Shown here: positions 1-11,447 of the stretch, piece after piece
Layout of the letters: every line of letters begins with the position of its first letter
How positions within the stretch are numbered: the first letter of the stretch is position 1
The notes under the pieces: model-generated
Told to the model about the DNA's origin: nothing
What the model saw: the letters and a program-made list of their open reading frames with translations, nothing else
The model's database searches: none
NCBI GenBank assembly: GCA_947683625.1
Contig: CANTUR010000279.1
Coordinates: 1,240,001 to 1,304,000 of the forward strand
Direction of reading: 5' to 3'
DNA length: 64,000 nucleotides
DNA from: Mallotus nudiflorus
Lineage: Eukaryota > Streptophyta > Magnoliopsida > Malpighiales > Euphorbiaceae
Translations under genes and position numbers: made by a program

Positions 1-103
1 TTTATTATTTCGGGAAATATTATTTTAATAACATTTAATTTGGTGCATTAGTATTTTAAATATTAATATTTTAATAAATTACATCATTTAATGTAATTTA
101 ATG

Positions 104-108
<5 letters not shown>

Positions 109-158
<50 letters not shown>
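109..158. repeat. (TA)n microsatellite
   Basis: An uninterrupted TA dinucleotide run of about 50 bp inside the LTR. The related LTRs at 29.7 and 30.1 kb also carry TA runs. Confidence 0.95.
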
Positions 159-160
<2 letters not shown>

Positions 161-1445
161 CATAAAAATCCTCTCCCTATCTTCTCTCTCCCCGATCACT
201 CTCTTCCCCTACCCTCACCATCTGTTTCTTCCATTCATCGACCAACAGAGTGCCTCCCCTACCTGCTCACATCGCTGCCGCCTTTAGCCTCCTTCTCCGA
301 CACTAGTGTCGCCTTCTGCAGCTCACTTTCGACCGAAGCTTCTCCTTTGTTTGATCACCAAATTAGACGTTTCCAGTGCCGTTGGACTCCTGGAACTTCA
401 AGGAGGAGGATTCCAAGCTTCTTTCAGCTTGAAAACGCAATTTGGTAGGGTTTCTAGCTTGATTTCATATTCGGCCATTTTTGGTTTTTTAATTTTTTCG
501 AGAATTTGGCTTGATTCATTAGAAATTCTTTCACAAAAATTGTTCCCCTTAGCATAATCAACATCCCTGAATTTTTGTATAATTTTTGGGAATTATTTAG
601 ATTTTTGTGAATTTTTTATTACTTTATTATTTTCATAAATTAATTAAATAAATTATGACATTGTGATTTTTGGTGTAATTGGTGGTTAATATTAATTTTA
701 GAATTTAATTTATAATTTTTGTGAATTTTGTGTAATTTTTATAATTATTTTTAGTTTATGTTAGTTTTGGAAATATAGGTTAAATATATATTTAATTAGA
801 AATAATTGGTTAATTAAGTGTATTTGTTGATTTTAATGAATAATATGTTGAGAAAATAATTTTTGTATAATTATGTAATTTTTATTGAATTTTTGAATAT
901 TTTTAGTATTTTATGTATATTTTTATATATTAGGGGTAATTTGGTAGTAATTTTAGTTGAATATTAAATTTAATTGGTTTTAATATTATTTGAGGTATAA
1001 AAATGATTTTTTACAAATTATTTACTAATTTTAACTAATTACTACTATTTTTCGAAAATTATTTTCAAATTATACATAATATACTATTTTTGTAAATAAA
1101 TGGATTTTTAGTAATCTTTAATATGTTTTTAGAATAATTAAGTAATTTGGATTTATAAAATGAATTTTTATTAATATTTTTGAAATTATCGAGAAATATC
1201 GATTTTTAATAATATTATATTATTAATTAGGGTTTTTAAGTAATTTTCAGGAACATAATTACTTTTGGTGTTTTAATACACATATTGCCATATTTTGATA
1301 CTTAAAGGGTATTTTTGGTATTCATTGAATTTTAATATATTTTATTGTATTATTGAACTTATGTTGAATTGTGGATCTCGGTTAGGGATTGTTGTAGTCG
1401 GGATCCCAACCGAGGGTTGTGAGAATTTTTATATTTCAAAGTATA

Positions 1446-1545
1446 CTTTTCTTGCAGGACCGACTCTACTTTTTAAGTAGAGAGATGTCCATTTTACAAA
1501 GGAGGTTTTGCCGAATTTTTGGTAGAATTCTTGTAAAATGTGACA
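1446..1545 (+). other. Conserved LTR island: acceptor-like site plus two inverted repeats
   Basis: A pyrimidine-rich stretch ending TTGCAG at 1457 resembles a plant 3' splice site. CTCTACT (1464-1470) then pairs perfectly with AGTAGAG (1476-1482) around a 5-nt loop, and CATTTTACAA (1490-1499) pairs perfectly with TTGTAAAATG (1531-1540). The same arrangement recurs in the other four LTR copies in this window. Its function is unknown. Confidence 0.6.
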
Positions 1546-2992
1546 TCGGGTTTAATTTCAATTTCGTATCTGTTTATGCTTAGGAATTCTAGATCAAGTC
1601 TCTAGAAGCTTAAGTTAGATATATTTTAATATCGCGATCGTTTTATTTATTTAGTTGCTCCGAAACTGAGGCCTAGTGGACCAGGCTCGGCGGATCAGTC
1701 TCGAGGAGTGCATCCCTGTGAGTTATTATGATATATATACATTGCTTTAGGTTGCATGTTTTAGAATTATATTTTTTAAATGTAAGATTTTTTCATAATT
1801 GCTTTATTGAATGCTTAAGTATATTTTTAGTATGTTTTTGGTATATTTTGAAATAAAATATTTTCTTTGTGATTTACTTTCAAATTATGTTTAAGTATCT
1901 TATTGGTTGATTTTGAGTATATTACATGATTTAATTGAATTTATTTTACATATATATACCTGAAATATACTTAGTTTATTTTAGGTATATTTCTGATATA
2001 TTTATGGTTTATCTAATCCTTTTGAATGGCTTTATACATTAGTTTGTTACTCAAATGTATGTTTTATTTTTAATGAAGGATATCGATAGAATATGCTTTC
2101 TAGTGGGCAGCACTAGGACCGTATACGTACTGGTGCGATAGTTGATAGGTTGAATTACTAACACATTTGTGGAAATTATGACTTGATTGATTTGTTTGAG
2201 ATGTGATGTGATTAATGGTGTGCTTGTTGGAGCTCGGTTGACCAAGTGTCTCGGGACTAATCACACTGACAGTTAGACTGCTGGAGCTCGGTCAACTTAG
2301 TGTCTTGGGGCCAGTCCATTGTCTAGTTGGACTGAGTGAATTATTTGGAACTAAGTGGGCCTGTATGGCTAGAGTGAGTTCTATTGATATTTGAGGTTGC
2401 GAAAACATAGGGTTCTATTTAATCCTTCATAACTGATGATTTTCAGTATTATTATAAGATGGTTTTCTTTGCATCTGTGTGTACTTGCATGTATATATAT
2501 ATTTATTATATATACTTTTTAGTGTCTGCATTTGACATTTAGTTATGCATGTATATATATTATAATAATTCATTCAGTGAGGTCTAACTCCCATCCATTG
2601 ATGTTTTAACAGGATATTCCTCATCTTCAAACCTCAGCAGTAGACCTATCCATCGGATTTCTTCTGCTCTGGCCCTATTATGTAAATTACTTACTTATTT
2701 ATTATTTATTGTACCCTAGAAAACTTCATTAGTTATATTATGTATCAGTAGTGAGTTTATTTATTTTGATGTATAAGATTTTAATTCAGATGTTTAATCT
2801 GAATGTTGTACTAAATTATTTCATGATATAAAAAAGAGTTTATTCTATTTATGTTAAATTGAAATTTTATTTATGGTATAATTTAATTATTTATTGTATA
2901 TTTTTATTATTTTAAGGTTTGCTACGGGTTCCGGATTCGAAAGAATTCCCATTCCCTAGCACCGGTCATGGCCCCCGGTTTGGATCGTGACA

Positions 2993-3720
2993 ATTTTGCT
3001 TGGTGTTGCATAGCAACATAAGAATTCATCATGAATTGACAATCACTTATAAGAAAAAGCCTTAAGGTGCACAAGTGAGTATCTAAACTTTTATTTTTAA
3101 TAAATTGTGTGCTTATTTGTTTTGCCATAATTTGTCAAGCAAACAGTGACAAAGGGGGCAACTATAAGTACCCAATATCGGGATAATGGAGTGTGGATGC
3201 GATAGAGGACTATAATGATGTAAATATTATAAATAGATCTTCAACACTTGAAGTTTGAAACCTTAAAATTCTAAATGTTTTTTCAAAAGAACATAATTGG
3301 TTTTTTTAAAGGACTTAATTTGTAAAATTTCATTTCTTTTAGGGATCTTTTTATAATTAAAAGTTAAAAAAATCAAAATTATGTAATTTTGATCGAAATT
3401 ATATAATTATGATAGAAATTACATAAAACTAATCAAAATTATATAATTCCAATCGGAATTATATAATCCTATTCGGGATTAATCGTGTTCCGTCTATGTT
3501 CTTTTTTAATTTTTCGATAAATAAAAAAATTATTTTCTAAATTTTAATTGATCAAATAATGTGATAAATCCCTTTTCTAAGATTTATCTAAATTTTTAGG
3601 AAATTAAAAGTTCTTATTAAACCAAGACTTTATCATTATGAATAGGAGAAGTCATAGTAAGATACGTGACTTTGGCTAGAACTTTCTATATAAACCCAAC
3701 TCAACTCTCTTGGAAAGGGG

Positions 3721-3751
<31 letters not shown>

Positions 3752-5199
3752 CTCCTTTTTTGCTCTGGATGCAACTTTCAAAAATAATAATAATAATAAT
3801 TTTTTAGCATATTGTTCTTTTAAAGAAGAAGCAAGGAGATCTTCTGGGAAGGAGAAAATCAAGTATTGAAGATCTATTCTAAAAAACAACAATGATTTAT
3901 ATTACTCTGATGAGCAAATCAATATTGCATCCATTCAATCATCTCTTCTTCTACTCTCTTCTACTTATTTTGTTTTGATTATTTTGGTTTCATTTTATTT
4001 TATTTTATTTCACTTAATTCCTAATCATTGTTTGTTTTGTTCTCTGTGTTTTTATTTGTCATTATAGAGGGAGTTACAAGATGAATTCACTACAGAGAAC
4101 AAAACCCATTAAGATCCATGGAATGCCATGGATTAAATTTTGTATTTAAATGTAGTTTTTAGGGTTTTTTTTATTTGTTATTTATTTGTTGTTTTATTTT
4201 GCATTTTTTTTTCATTTTTTGGGTTGTATTAATTTTTATTTTTTTATTTTCAATAGATCATTGTAATAGCCCCAATAGTGGGAGTAGTAAAATCCTTTGT
4301 GTGGTTATGTGTTTTATTTTAATTAATTATTTTAATTAATTAGTTGGTAAAATTTGGGTTTCAATTGGATAATAAATTAAAAATAATGGCTATATAGATA
4401 ATTAGGGTTTCTAAATACAATTGAAGTAGATTTAAGTGAATAGAATTAGGGTTGTTTGTTAATTTTTTTTTAATAACTTGTTCATTAATTGTTTAAGGTC
4501 ACTTTAACTAAATTAGGTTTTTTTTTACTTATTTAATTCATTTCTTTGTTGGATTTTATTTTGTTCATAAGTTTAATATTAGGTTTAGTGATTTTTTAGG
4601 CCCATAATAATGTAGGTTAATAAGCCCAATCAAATAGGTTTAAATAATTAAAATAAATTTTCAGCCTATGATTTAATTAGATTTTAGGTTAACAATAATT
4701 TAGGCTCATTTAGGTAATTAGATATAGACCCACTTTAGTTTATTTTAATTAATTTAGACTTAGCCCATTAAATTAAAACTTTTTCATAACTTATAGATTT
4801 AAGATCATCTTAGAATTAAAACATGTAAAATTAGACCCACTAATTTAAATACTTCATAATTTGTAGATTTAGCCTCATTTTTAGAATTAAAATAAATAGA
4901 CTTAGGTTCACTTAATTAAAATTAAAATAGGAATTAAACTCATTAGTATTTAGGATCATTTATAAATTAAAACATGTAGATTTAGCCCATTTATAGTAGA
5001 TTAGACTAACTTAGGGATTATGAACTTGAATGAATGCTTGGTTTTTTTGTTTCTTTCATGACTAAATTACTTGGGGTTAATTGTTCAAATAAGGGTTTAT
5101 ATGAAATTGCATGTAAATAGAGGATAAGATAGTAATTCATAAAGTAATTTTAAATTAACACAAGATTGAAAGAAGTTAGTATTCCATATCCAAAATCTC
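2993..5199. other. AT-rich non-coding stretch, no gene recognised
   Basis: No coding similarity is visible on either strand. Visible landmarks are repeated AATTATATAATT-type words near 3370-3470, a TATA-like CTATATAAAC at about 3688, a (TTC)n run at about 3722-3753 and a short (AAT)n at about 3782-3800. The TATA-like box followed by a pyrimidine tract could be a relic promoter, but no open frame follows it. Short ORFs here are simple-sequence artefacts. Confidence 0.6.
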
Positions 5200-5329
5200 C
5201 TAGTTATAGTGCTAGCTTTCTTTTAAAGAATCAAGTGCAACCACTTTCAATTTGTCCTAGTTATTACCCTGGGTGGCATCTCCTCATTTCCATGCCATGT
5301 CTTTGTGACAATGGTTTGTGTTTTCTTTA

Positions 5330-5867
5330 AATCCCTAAGCTCAAAAGTTTCACGATTGCTAAAATCTTAGACGCGTGCTAAACCTAGCATCTATAGGTGG
5401 GATTCTTAGAATCTTATTGTTTACTTCTTCCTTGAAGAAATGCTTTCCAAGTTTCTTAAGGGTCATGATAGGTCAACTCTGTGATTACTTATGAGGCTTC
5501 ATCTTGAAAAGTTTGTATTCATACATGTGTAGTTGAACCTTCTTACTTCTAACTTGGACATTGCCTTTATAATGATTTTCCAAGGACTCCCACATTTCTT
5601 TGGCTAATATGAAATATTGAAGCTTGTATCCTTCTTCGCTTGCCATAGAATAGACTATAGTGATCATCGCCTTTTTGATTTTATGATTTTCTTCCTTTTG
5701 CTCGTTGTTACATTGACTCCTTACTAAAGTAGTTACCACACCATAAATGGTAGTTGTAGGTGGTTCCCAACCTTTTAGGACAATATCCCTAAGTTTGATG
5801 GAATTATAATCAAGATATAGCTCCATTTTGAACTTCCAATGAGGATAGTCACTACCATCAAAGAATG
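5330..5867 (-). pseudogene. Ty1/copia gag fragment (UBN2-type)
   Basis: The minus-strand translation opens with a motif like FDGSDYPHWKFKMELYL, the usual N-terminus of copia-type Gag that binds its own RNA in virus-like particles. It continues through SMASEEGYKLQYFILAKEMW and ends in the typical EYKLFKMKPH motif, with further Gag-like residues (LKKLGKHFFKEE) after a stop near 5483. The main open part is 113 codons (5485-5826); a full Gag would be at least twice as long. Primer-binding site and LTR lie immediately upstream on the same strand, so this is the 5' end of one element. Protease, integrase and RT are missing. It is a truncated relic. Confidence 0.8.
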
Positions 5868-5939
5868 ATTTAAGTGAAGAAATGTTTTATGATTCACTTC
5901 CTATGATCTTATATTATAGCAATGAAGTTCCTAAAATTC

Positions 5940-5953
5940 AAGCTCTAATACCA
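5940..5953 (-). other. Primer-binding site of copia element (initiator tRNA-Met type)
   Basis: Read on the minus strand this is TGGTATTAGAGCTT. It differs by one base from TGGTATCAGAGC, the complement of the plant initiator tRNA-Met 3' end, and lies 2 bp inside the LTR. Confidence 0.8.
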
Positions 5954-5955
5954 AT

Positions 5956-7276
5956 TGAAAAAGCCCAAGAGGGGAGTTAATAGGGCTATTAAATAAAAAT
6001 TAGAATTAAAAATAATTCTTTGCAAGAATTGAAAGAATGTTAAGAAGGAAGAATGAAGAACACAATGATTTAAGGAGTTTCGATTCAATAATAATCCTAA
6101 ATCTCTACCTAACTTATCCCCAAGTTATGATTTTCAATCACCCATAATCTTATTCACAAGATTGAGATTACATACGAGTTTTATGGCTCACTCTTACAAC
6201 CTTACAATATGAGTTTTCAAGGCTCACTCAAAAAACCACATCCCAAGTGTTTCAATGGACAACACATAAACCAATTGCTTTAGAAACAAATCTCAGTTCC
6301 TTAATAATCTATCCTAAGATTTAAGATGAAGAGAAATTATATTTCCAACACACAACCAACTCTCATAAGAGTTATAAACAAAGAATGAATAATATTTGAG
6401 AATTTGAGAGCTTTAATGAATGTTAAGATAGAGAATGATAATAAGAAAAAATTTCTTAACTTCCATTCATTTTTAGAGGTTTTTATATAGATAAACACTC
6501 AAAAATATAGTTTTTGGAGGTGCAAATAATGTTTCCAATGTCTATATTTTGAATTTAACATTTATAATTTTGAATTATTGAAAGTAATGTTGTCAAACTA
6601 CTGTGCATGGATTGAAACCATGATTGCCTACTAAGGAAGTTCAAGTTTTCCATCCTTTCTTCATAAATTTTATATATATTTAACTTAGTTTTTCATATCA
6701 TTTTTAATCACCTCAATTGGACTTCTATAGCTCAAGATATTACTAAAATACTAAGAGTTATGCAATTTAAAATAGCAGACTACTATCAGACAGTTGTGCA
6801 TGAGCTAAAACCATGATTTTATATTTTATGTGTTCAAATTTACCTATACTTTCTTTACAAAAGTTATAGATATTTGACTTGGCTTTCTATATCATTTTGA
6901 ATCATCTCAATTGGACTTCTGTAGCTTAAGATATTTCTAATATATAAAGAGTTATGCAATCTAAAATGGCAACTACATATGTTGACTTTGACTCAATATT
7001 TGCATACCCAAATGAACTTGGATTTCAATAAGTAAGATCAATTCAAAAAGCTCAAGACGTCTACTTTAAATGTGAAGAAGATAACTTTCTTATTATAAAG
7101 CTCTAAGGATGTTAAAAGCCTTATTAAATCTCATAGGTCGAATCAGCCCAACATATTCAGACTTCATTTGAACTTCCAATAGAGTCCTAACTTATACACA
7201 CTTAAACAAACAAGTAAATGCTCAAAAATAATTTTGTTAATATCAAAATTAAGATTGATTATTACTAAGGTTAACA
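5956..7276 (-). repeat. Ty1/copia 5' LTR (about 1.3 kb)
   Basis: The minus-strand LTR would start TGTTAACC at 7276, directly after LINE coding sequence, and end ...GGGCTTTTTCA at 5956, next to the primer-binding site. The 3' part carries the CTCCCCTCTTGGGC-like end common in plant copia LTRs. It is non-coding. The partner LTR is not in the window, so the outer boundary rests only on the TG terminus and the switch to LINE sequence. Two similar sentences of sequence near 6640-6760 and 6815-6960 suggest an internal duplication. Confidence 0.65.
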
Positions 7277-8099
7277 GAAGCAAATTGGAATTTCATTCTC
7301 TATTCAACATTACATAGTACACGATATAGGCGAGCTTGAATGATATCTTCCCCAACTTGATTATTATGCCATGTAAACATATTTCCCTTAAACCCCAAAT
7401 ACAATAGATAACAGTCAGTAAGAAACTCTCTAAATAGTAGCAATTGTGCTTGAGGTAAGCAAATGCCTCCCTTTTGTTCATAAGTAGATAAACAGGCATT
7501 GAAATCCCTCATTAACATCCAAGGGATTTGAGATTGCAGATTTAAAAACCTCTTTTCAGAACTCCTCCTTGGATCACCATAAACACCTGTAAAGTGCCAG
7601 AGCTCATTTTTCATAATTAGAGCATCAATAAAATGCCTTGACATAGTTATAATATGTACTCCCAACTCATCATCCCACTAGAGCATTAAACCCCCAGATT
7701 TACCCACTTGATCCATATATAAGTCGTTGCTATAATGAAATCTTGATCTAAGCTCCTCTAACTTCAATTTCCTTTTCTTACTTTTAATTGGAAAAATAAT
7801 ATTTGGTTTGTGGTTATAGATTAGTTGATGAAGAGCTCATTTAAGTAAGAGATTGACCTAAACCTTGGTAGTTCCAAGACAAGATCAACATGAAGATGAA
7901 ATAAAAGTCGGCTAGAGTAAAATGGATAAAGAAACATACAAACCATAAATGGCATCTAATAGGAGAAGAAAAGGATATTAGGAAAAGGAGAAAACTATAT
8001 GAACAATATCAAAAGCTCTGTAGAGAAGAAGAGCATTATAGTTATCTATAATTTTTGTATTGGCAGAGACATGTTTATCGGTGTTCCTAAAAAATAAAT
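7277..8099 (-). pseudogene. LINE (L1-type) ORF2 N-terminus, endonuclease domain
   Basis: The minus strand from an ATG at 7891 reads MLILSWNYQGLGQ, the classic start of plant LINE ORF2. It continues to VGKSGGLML (near 7700), WHFTGVYGDPR, a GDFN-like LMRDFNA and GFKGNMFTWHNNQ. These are apurinic-endonuclease-like motifs that nick target DNA. The RLDR motif reads RLYR here, and stops are present (for example at the Trp position after GGLML). The last about 200 bp (7892-8099) would be the ORF1/ORF2 junction. The copia LTR cuts the LINE at 7276 and the Tekay element cuts it at 8100, so RT is absent. No poly(A) tail is seen. Confidence 0.8.
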
Positions 8100-8437
8100 T
8101 GTAATGACCCTATATTTTTAAATTATTAAAAATATATTTTGAGATATGTAGTAGTAGTAGTAGTAGTAGTAGTAATAATAATAATAATAATAATAATAAT
8201 ATTTGCTATTTTACGTTAAATATTTTCTTACATAAAATAATTTACTTGGAAGTATTATTATTTAAAAATATATTAAAGTTATTATCATTACTAATTATCA
8301 TTATTGTTATTTTTATTATCATTATTTTTATTACTATTGATGTTATTATTTCATGCATCTATTATTATTGTTATTGTGATTATTGTTGTTGTTCTACTAA
8401 TATTATTGTTATTATTATTAGTGCAAGTATCATTATT

Positions 8438-8550
<113 letters not shown>

Positions 8551-8634
8551 TGCTACTACTACTATTATTATTATTACTATCATTATTAGTATTATTATTA
8601 TTTGTTATTATTCTTATTATAATGTGCATGCATG

Positions 8635-8648
8635 TATGTATGTATGTA

Positions 8649-8680
<32 letters not shown>
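8635..8680. repeat. Compound (ATGT)n(GT)n(TA)n microsatellite
   Basis: ATGT units pass into GT and then TA units. It is present in the 5' LTR of element A and absent at the matching place in the 3' LTR (near 16690). Confidence 0.9.
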
Positions 8681-9935
8681 ATTAAAGTGAGGGCATTTTC
8701 GGGTTTTGCCTCTCCTTTTTTTTTTTTTCTTTCTTTCTTCTTCCATTTTTGCATTTTTTTCTTTCTTCCTTCCCTGTTTTCTTAAGACTTCCAACTCCAC
8801 CCTCACCATCACTGAAGCAGCCATAGCTACCGCCACCCATTACCATCAACTCCTCTCTTCCTCCTCTACCTTCCCATCACCTAAAGACAGTCGGAGGGCC
8901 ACTGGAATCGCACAAAATAACAGCAACCGAGAGTGAGCTTGTTCACCAGCGATCTCATTTTCAATCACCATAGCTCACACTCTTGAGTTTTCCAGACTCC
9001 TTAAGCTTCAAGGACTCGCTTCCAAGCTTGGTTCAAGCTTAAACTTCTTCAATTGTGAATTTTATCTAGATTTAAGTTTATGTCTATTTTATCTAGATTT
9101 AAGTTTATGTCTATTTTAGCTTGAATTTCTATAAACCATGCTTAGTGTCTTTGTAAATATTGATGTGGGAAGCTTGAGCTACTTAGATATATTTTTTGTT
9201 TGATGTTTAGAATTTTTTTGAATTATTTGGGTTTTGGTTTTTTGGTGAGTCATTGTTTCGGTGACCCTTGTCGGAAAACTTTTGTATTTTTAATAAATAG
9301 TATGGATTATTTAGAATATAGTTTGTGAAGGAATTTTATTAAAATTCTATCCCGATTATTTACTATGAATTTTTAAAGGTTTATTTGAAAAATTAATTTT
9401 TGGAAAAATTAATAAAAATTGGTGAATTTTGTATTTTAATTGATAATATTGTTAATTAGTGTTTTTTAAGTAATTTTGGTATAATAATTAGTATTAAAAT
9501 GATTTTTAGTAATTTTGAGTAAATATTTAGGTATTATATAATTTTTGGATTTATAGGTAACTTATATGTTTTTATTTAAATTATAGTTAAATAACATGTT
9601 TTAAATAATTTTTGGATAATAAATGGTATTAAAATATTTTTTCGAATTATTTACTATTTTTAACTAATTAATAATAATTTTTGAAAATATATTCAAATAA
9701 TAATTTTATATACTATTTTTATGGTTAAATAAGTTTTTAACTATTTTTAATATATATTTGGATTATTTAAGTAATTAATCGTGTTACTATTTTATGTTAA
9801 ATAATTGTAAAATTGGATTTTTATTAATATTATATAATTTATTTGAGATTTTATTTAATTAATGTGAAAATAATTATATTAAATGTTTTTTATGTTTAAA
9901 CCTAAGGTGTTAAGCTTTGTGTTATTTAGAAGTGT

Positions 9936-10032
9936 GTTTTCTTGCAATATCGGCTCTATTTTTCTGTATAGAGATGTTTGTTTTACAGAGAAGACTTTGT
10001 CAAATTTTTTATAGAATTCTCGTAAAATGTGA
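9936..10032 (+). other. Conserved LTR island, copy 2
   Basis: The acceptor-like site reads TTGCAA here. CTCTAT (9954-9959) pairs with ATAGAG (9968-9973), a matched double change from the CTCTAC/GTAGAG of other copies. TTTTAC (9981-9986) pairs with GTAAAA (10022-10027). Confidence 0.55.
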
Positions 10033-10133
10033 TGTCGGGTCGATCTTGAGATTTTATGTTTAATTGAGTTTTGATTCCTATTCATGTTTTTAATATGTAT
10101 TTAAGCATAAATTGTTTTATTAAATGATTTAGT

Positions 10134-10360
10134 ATATGTTTGGTATATTTTCAGTATATTTTTTGTATATTTCAATATATATGCAACATATATGCTTATT
10201 ATATTTTCAATATATACTTAGTATGTGTTTTTGGTATATTCATGGTTTATTTTAGTATATGTGTGGCATATATATCTGGTATATGTTTAGGATATATTTT
10301 ATATATTTTCAGCATACATTTGGTATTCTTTTGGTATATAATTGGTATATTCTTCTTAAA
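10134..10360. repeat. Degenerate GGTATAT-type minisatellite in LTR
   Basis: Short units around GGTATATTTTT, AGTATATGTTT and CATATATGC recur about every 12-25 bp. The 3' LTR has the same block at about 18460-18670. The frame through it (79 codons) is an artefact of the repeat. Confidence 0.7.
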
Positions 10361-11265
10361 TGAATGTTATTATATTTAAATGATGCATTTTATTATTTTC
10401 CATAAATATAAGAATGATTTGAAGGATTGCGGTAGAATGTGCTACCTAGTGGGCTATGCTAGGACTGTTGCGCGATAATACAATAGAATTATGTTAAAAT
10501 TTGATAATTGTTATTGAGATGTTGATTATTGGATAGGTTGACTGTGGATCCTCAGTTGACCTAGTGTACTCAAGGCTAGTCATGCTGGTAGTGAGATTGT
10601 GAAACCTGCATTGACTTAGTGTACTTGGGGTCACTCTACTACCTTGAGTTGGATAAATGAATAGTTGGAGTTTTGGATAAGCCTATTGGCTATTGATTAT
10701 TATGATCGAGGTTATGAACTGTTAGGGTTCTGCTTCGGTCCTTCAATTAAAATAATTTTATGCATTTATTATATATAAAAATGAATTTCAGCATTTGTGT
10801 GAAATGTGTGTGTATGTGTGTATGAATTTAGGTTGTATGTATATATATTATAATAATTCAGTCAATGAGGTCTGACTCCCCTCAATATTTTTTTTAGGAG
10901 ATTCTTCTTCTTCATACCTCAGTAGTAGGCCTCTTCACTAGTCTTCTTCAGCCCTGGCTAGATTATGTAATTTATTTGTCTAAACTCTTATTATATTTTA
11001 GATAACTGCAGTAGTGATGTTATTGAATCAGTAGTGTGTGGTTTTGGTTTAGAGACCTATATTTGAATATTGTATGAATATTTTATTATGATATGATAAT
11101 TGAGTATTTATTTTTATATTAATTAAAGTTTTAAATTTTGGTGTATTTTTATTTATTTATTGCTTATGATTTTTTTTATTTTAAGGCCTACTACGGATTC
11201 TGGATTCGAAAGAATTATCGTTCCCTAATGCTGGTCATGACTCCCAATTTGGGTCGTGACAAAGT

Positions 11266-11278
11266 TGGTATCATAGCC
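11266..11278 (+). other. Primer-binding site of element A (initiator tRNA-Met type)
   Basis: TGGTATCATAGCC begins 4 bp after the LTR end. It differs by one base from the complement of the initiator tRNA-Met 3' end. Confidence 0.85.
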
Positions 11279-11447
11279 TAGGTTATTAGTGTTGTGGACC
11301 TAGATTTTCAGAGTTGTGTTTTCTTTGAAACTACTCCAGTGAATTAGGTTTGATTATGTCTTCAATAAGTTTTCCTTGACTTAGTATTTCACATAACTAT
11401 TAGGTTGTCTGTTTTGTATGAATCTTATTAGTTTTTATCTTTTTAAA

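Larger units (their letters stand above)
1..2992 (+). repeat. Long LTR of a Tekay/Del-type Ty3/gypsy element, probable solo LTR
   Basis: This stretch matches, in the opposite orientation, the two LTRs of the complete element at 26933-38448. It shares the pyrimidine-rich block near 170-300, the GTAGAG hairpin island near 1450-1550, the GC-richer block at 1655-1730, the duplicated GGAGCTCGG motif near 2230-2320 and the 3' terminus ending GATCGTGACA at 2992. The expected primer-binding site (TGGTATCA...) does not follow, so no internal region is attached and a solo LTR is most likely. The true 5' end (TGTAATATCC-like) lies left of the window, so target duplications cannot be tested. No coding capacity is seen. 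Confidence 0.85.

Noticed and set aside
306..557. 83-codon frame in the first LTR
   Set aside because: Lies in LTR sequence; element B LTR copies do not keep it open, and there are no recognisable motifs.
3666..3892. Poly-Phe and poly-Lys frames on opposite strands
   Set aside because: Artefact of the TTC and AAT simple repeats.
10140..10379. 79-codon aromatic-rich frame
   Set aside because: Product of the GGTATAT minisatellite in the LTR.
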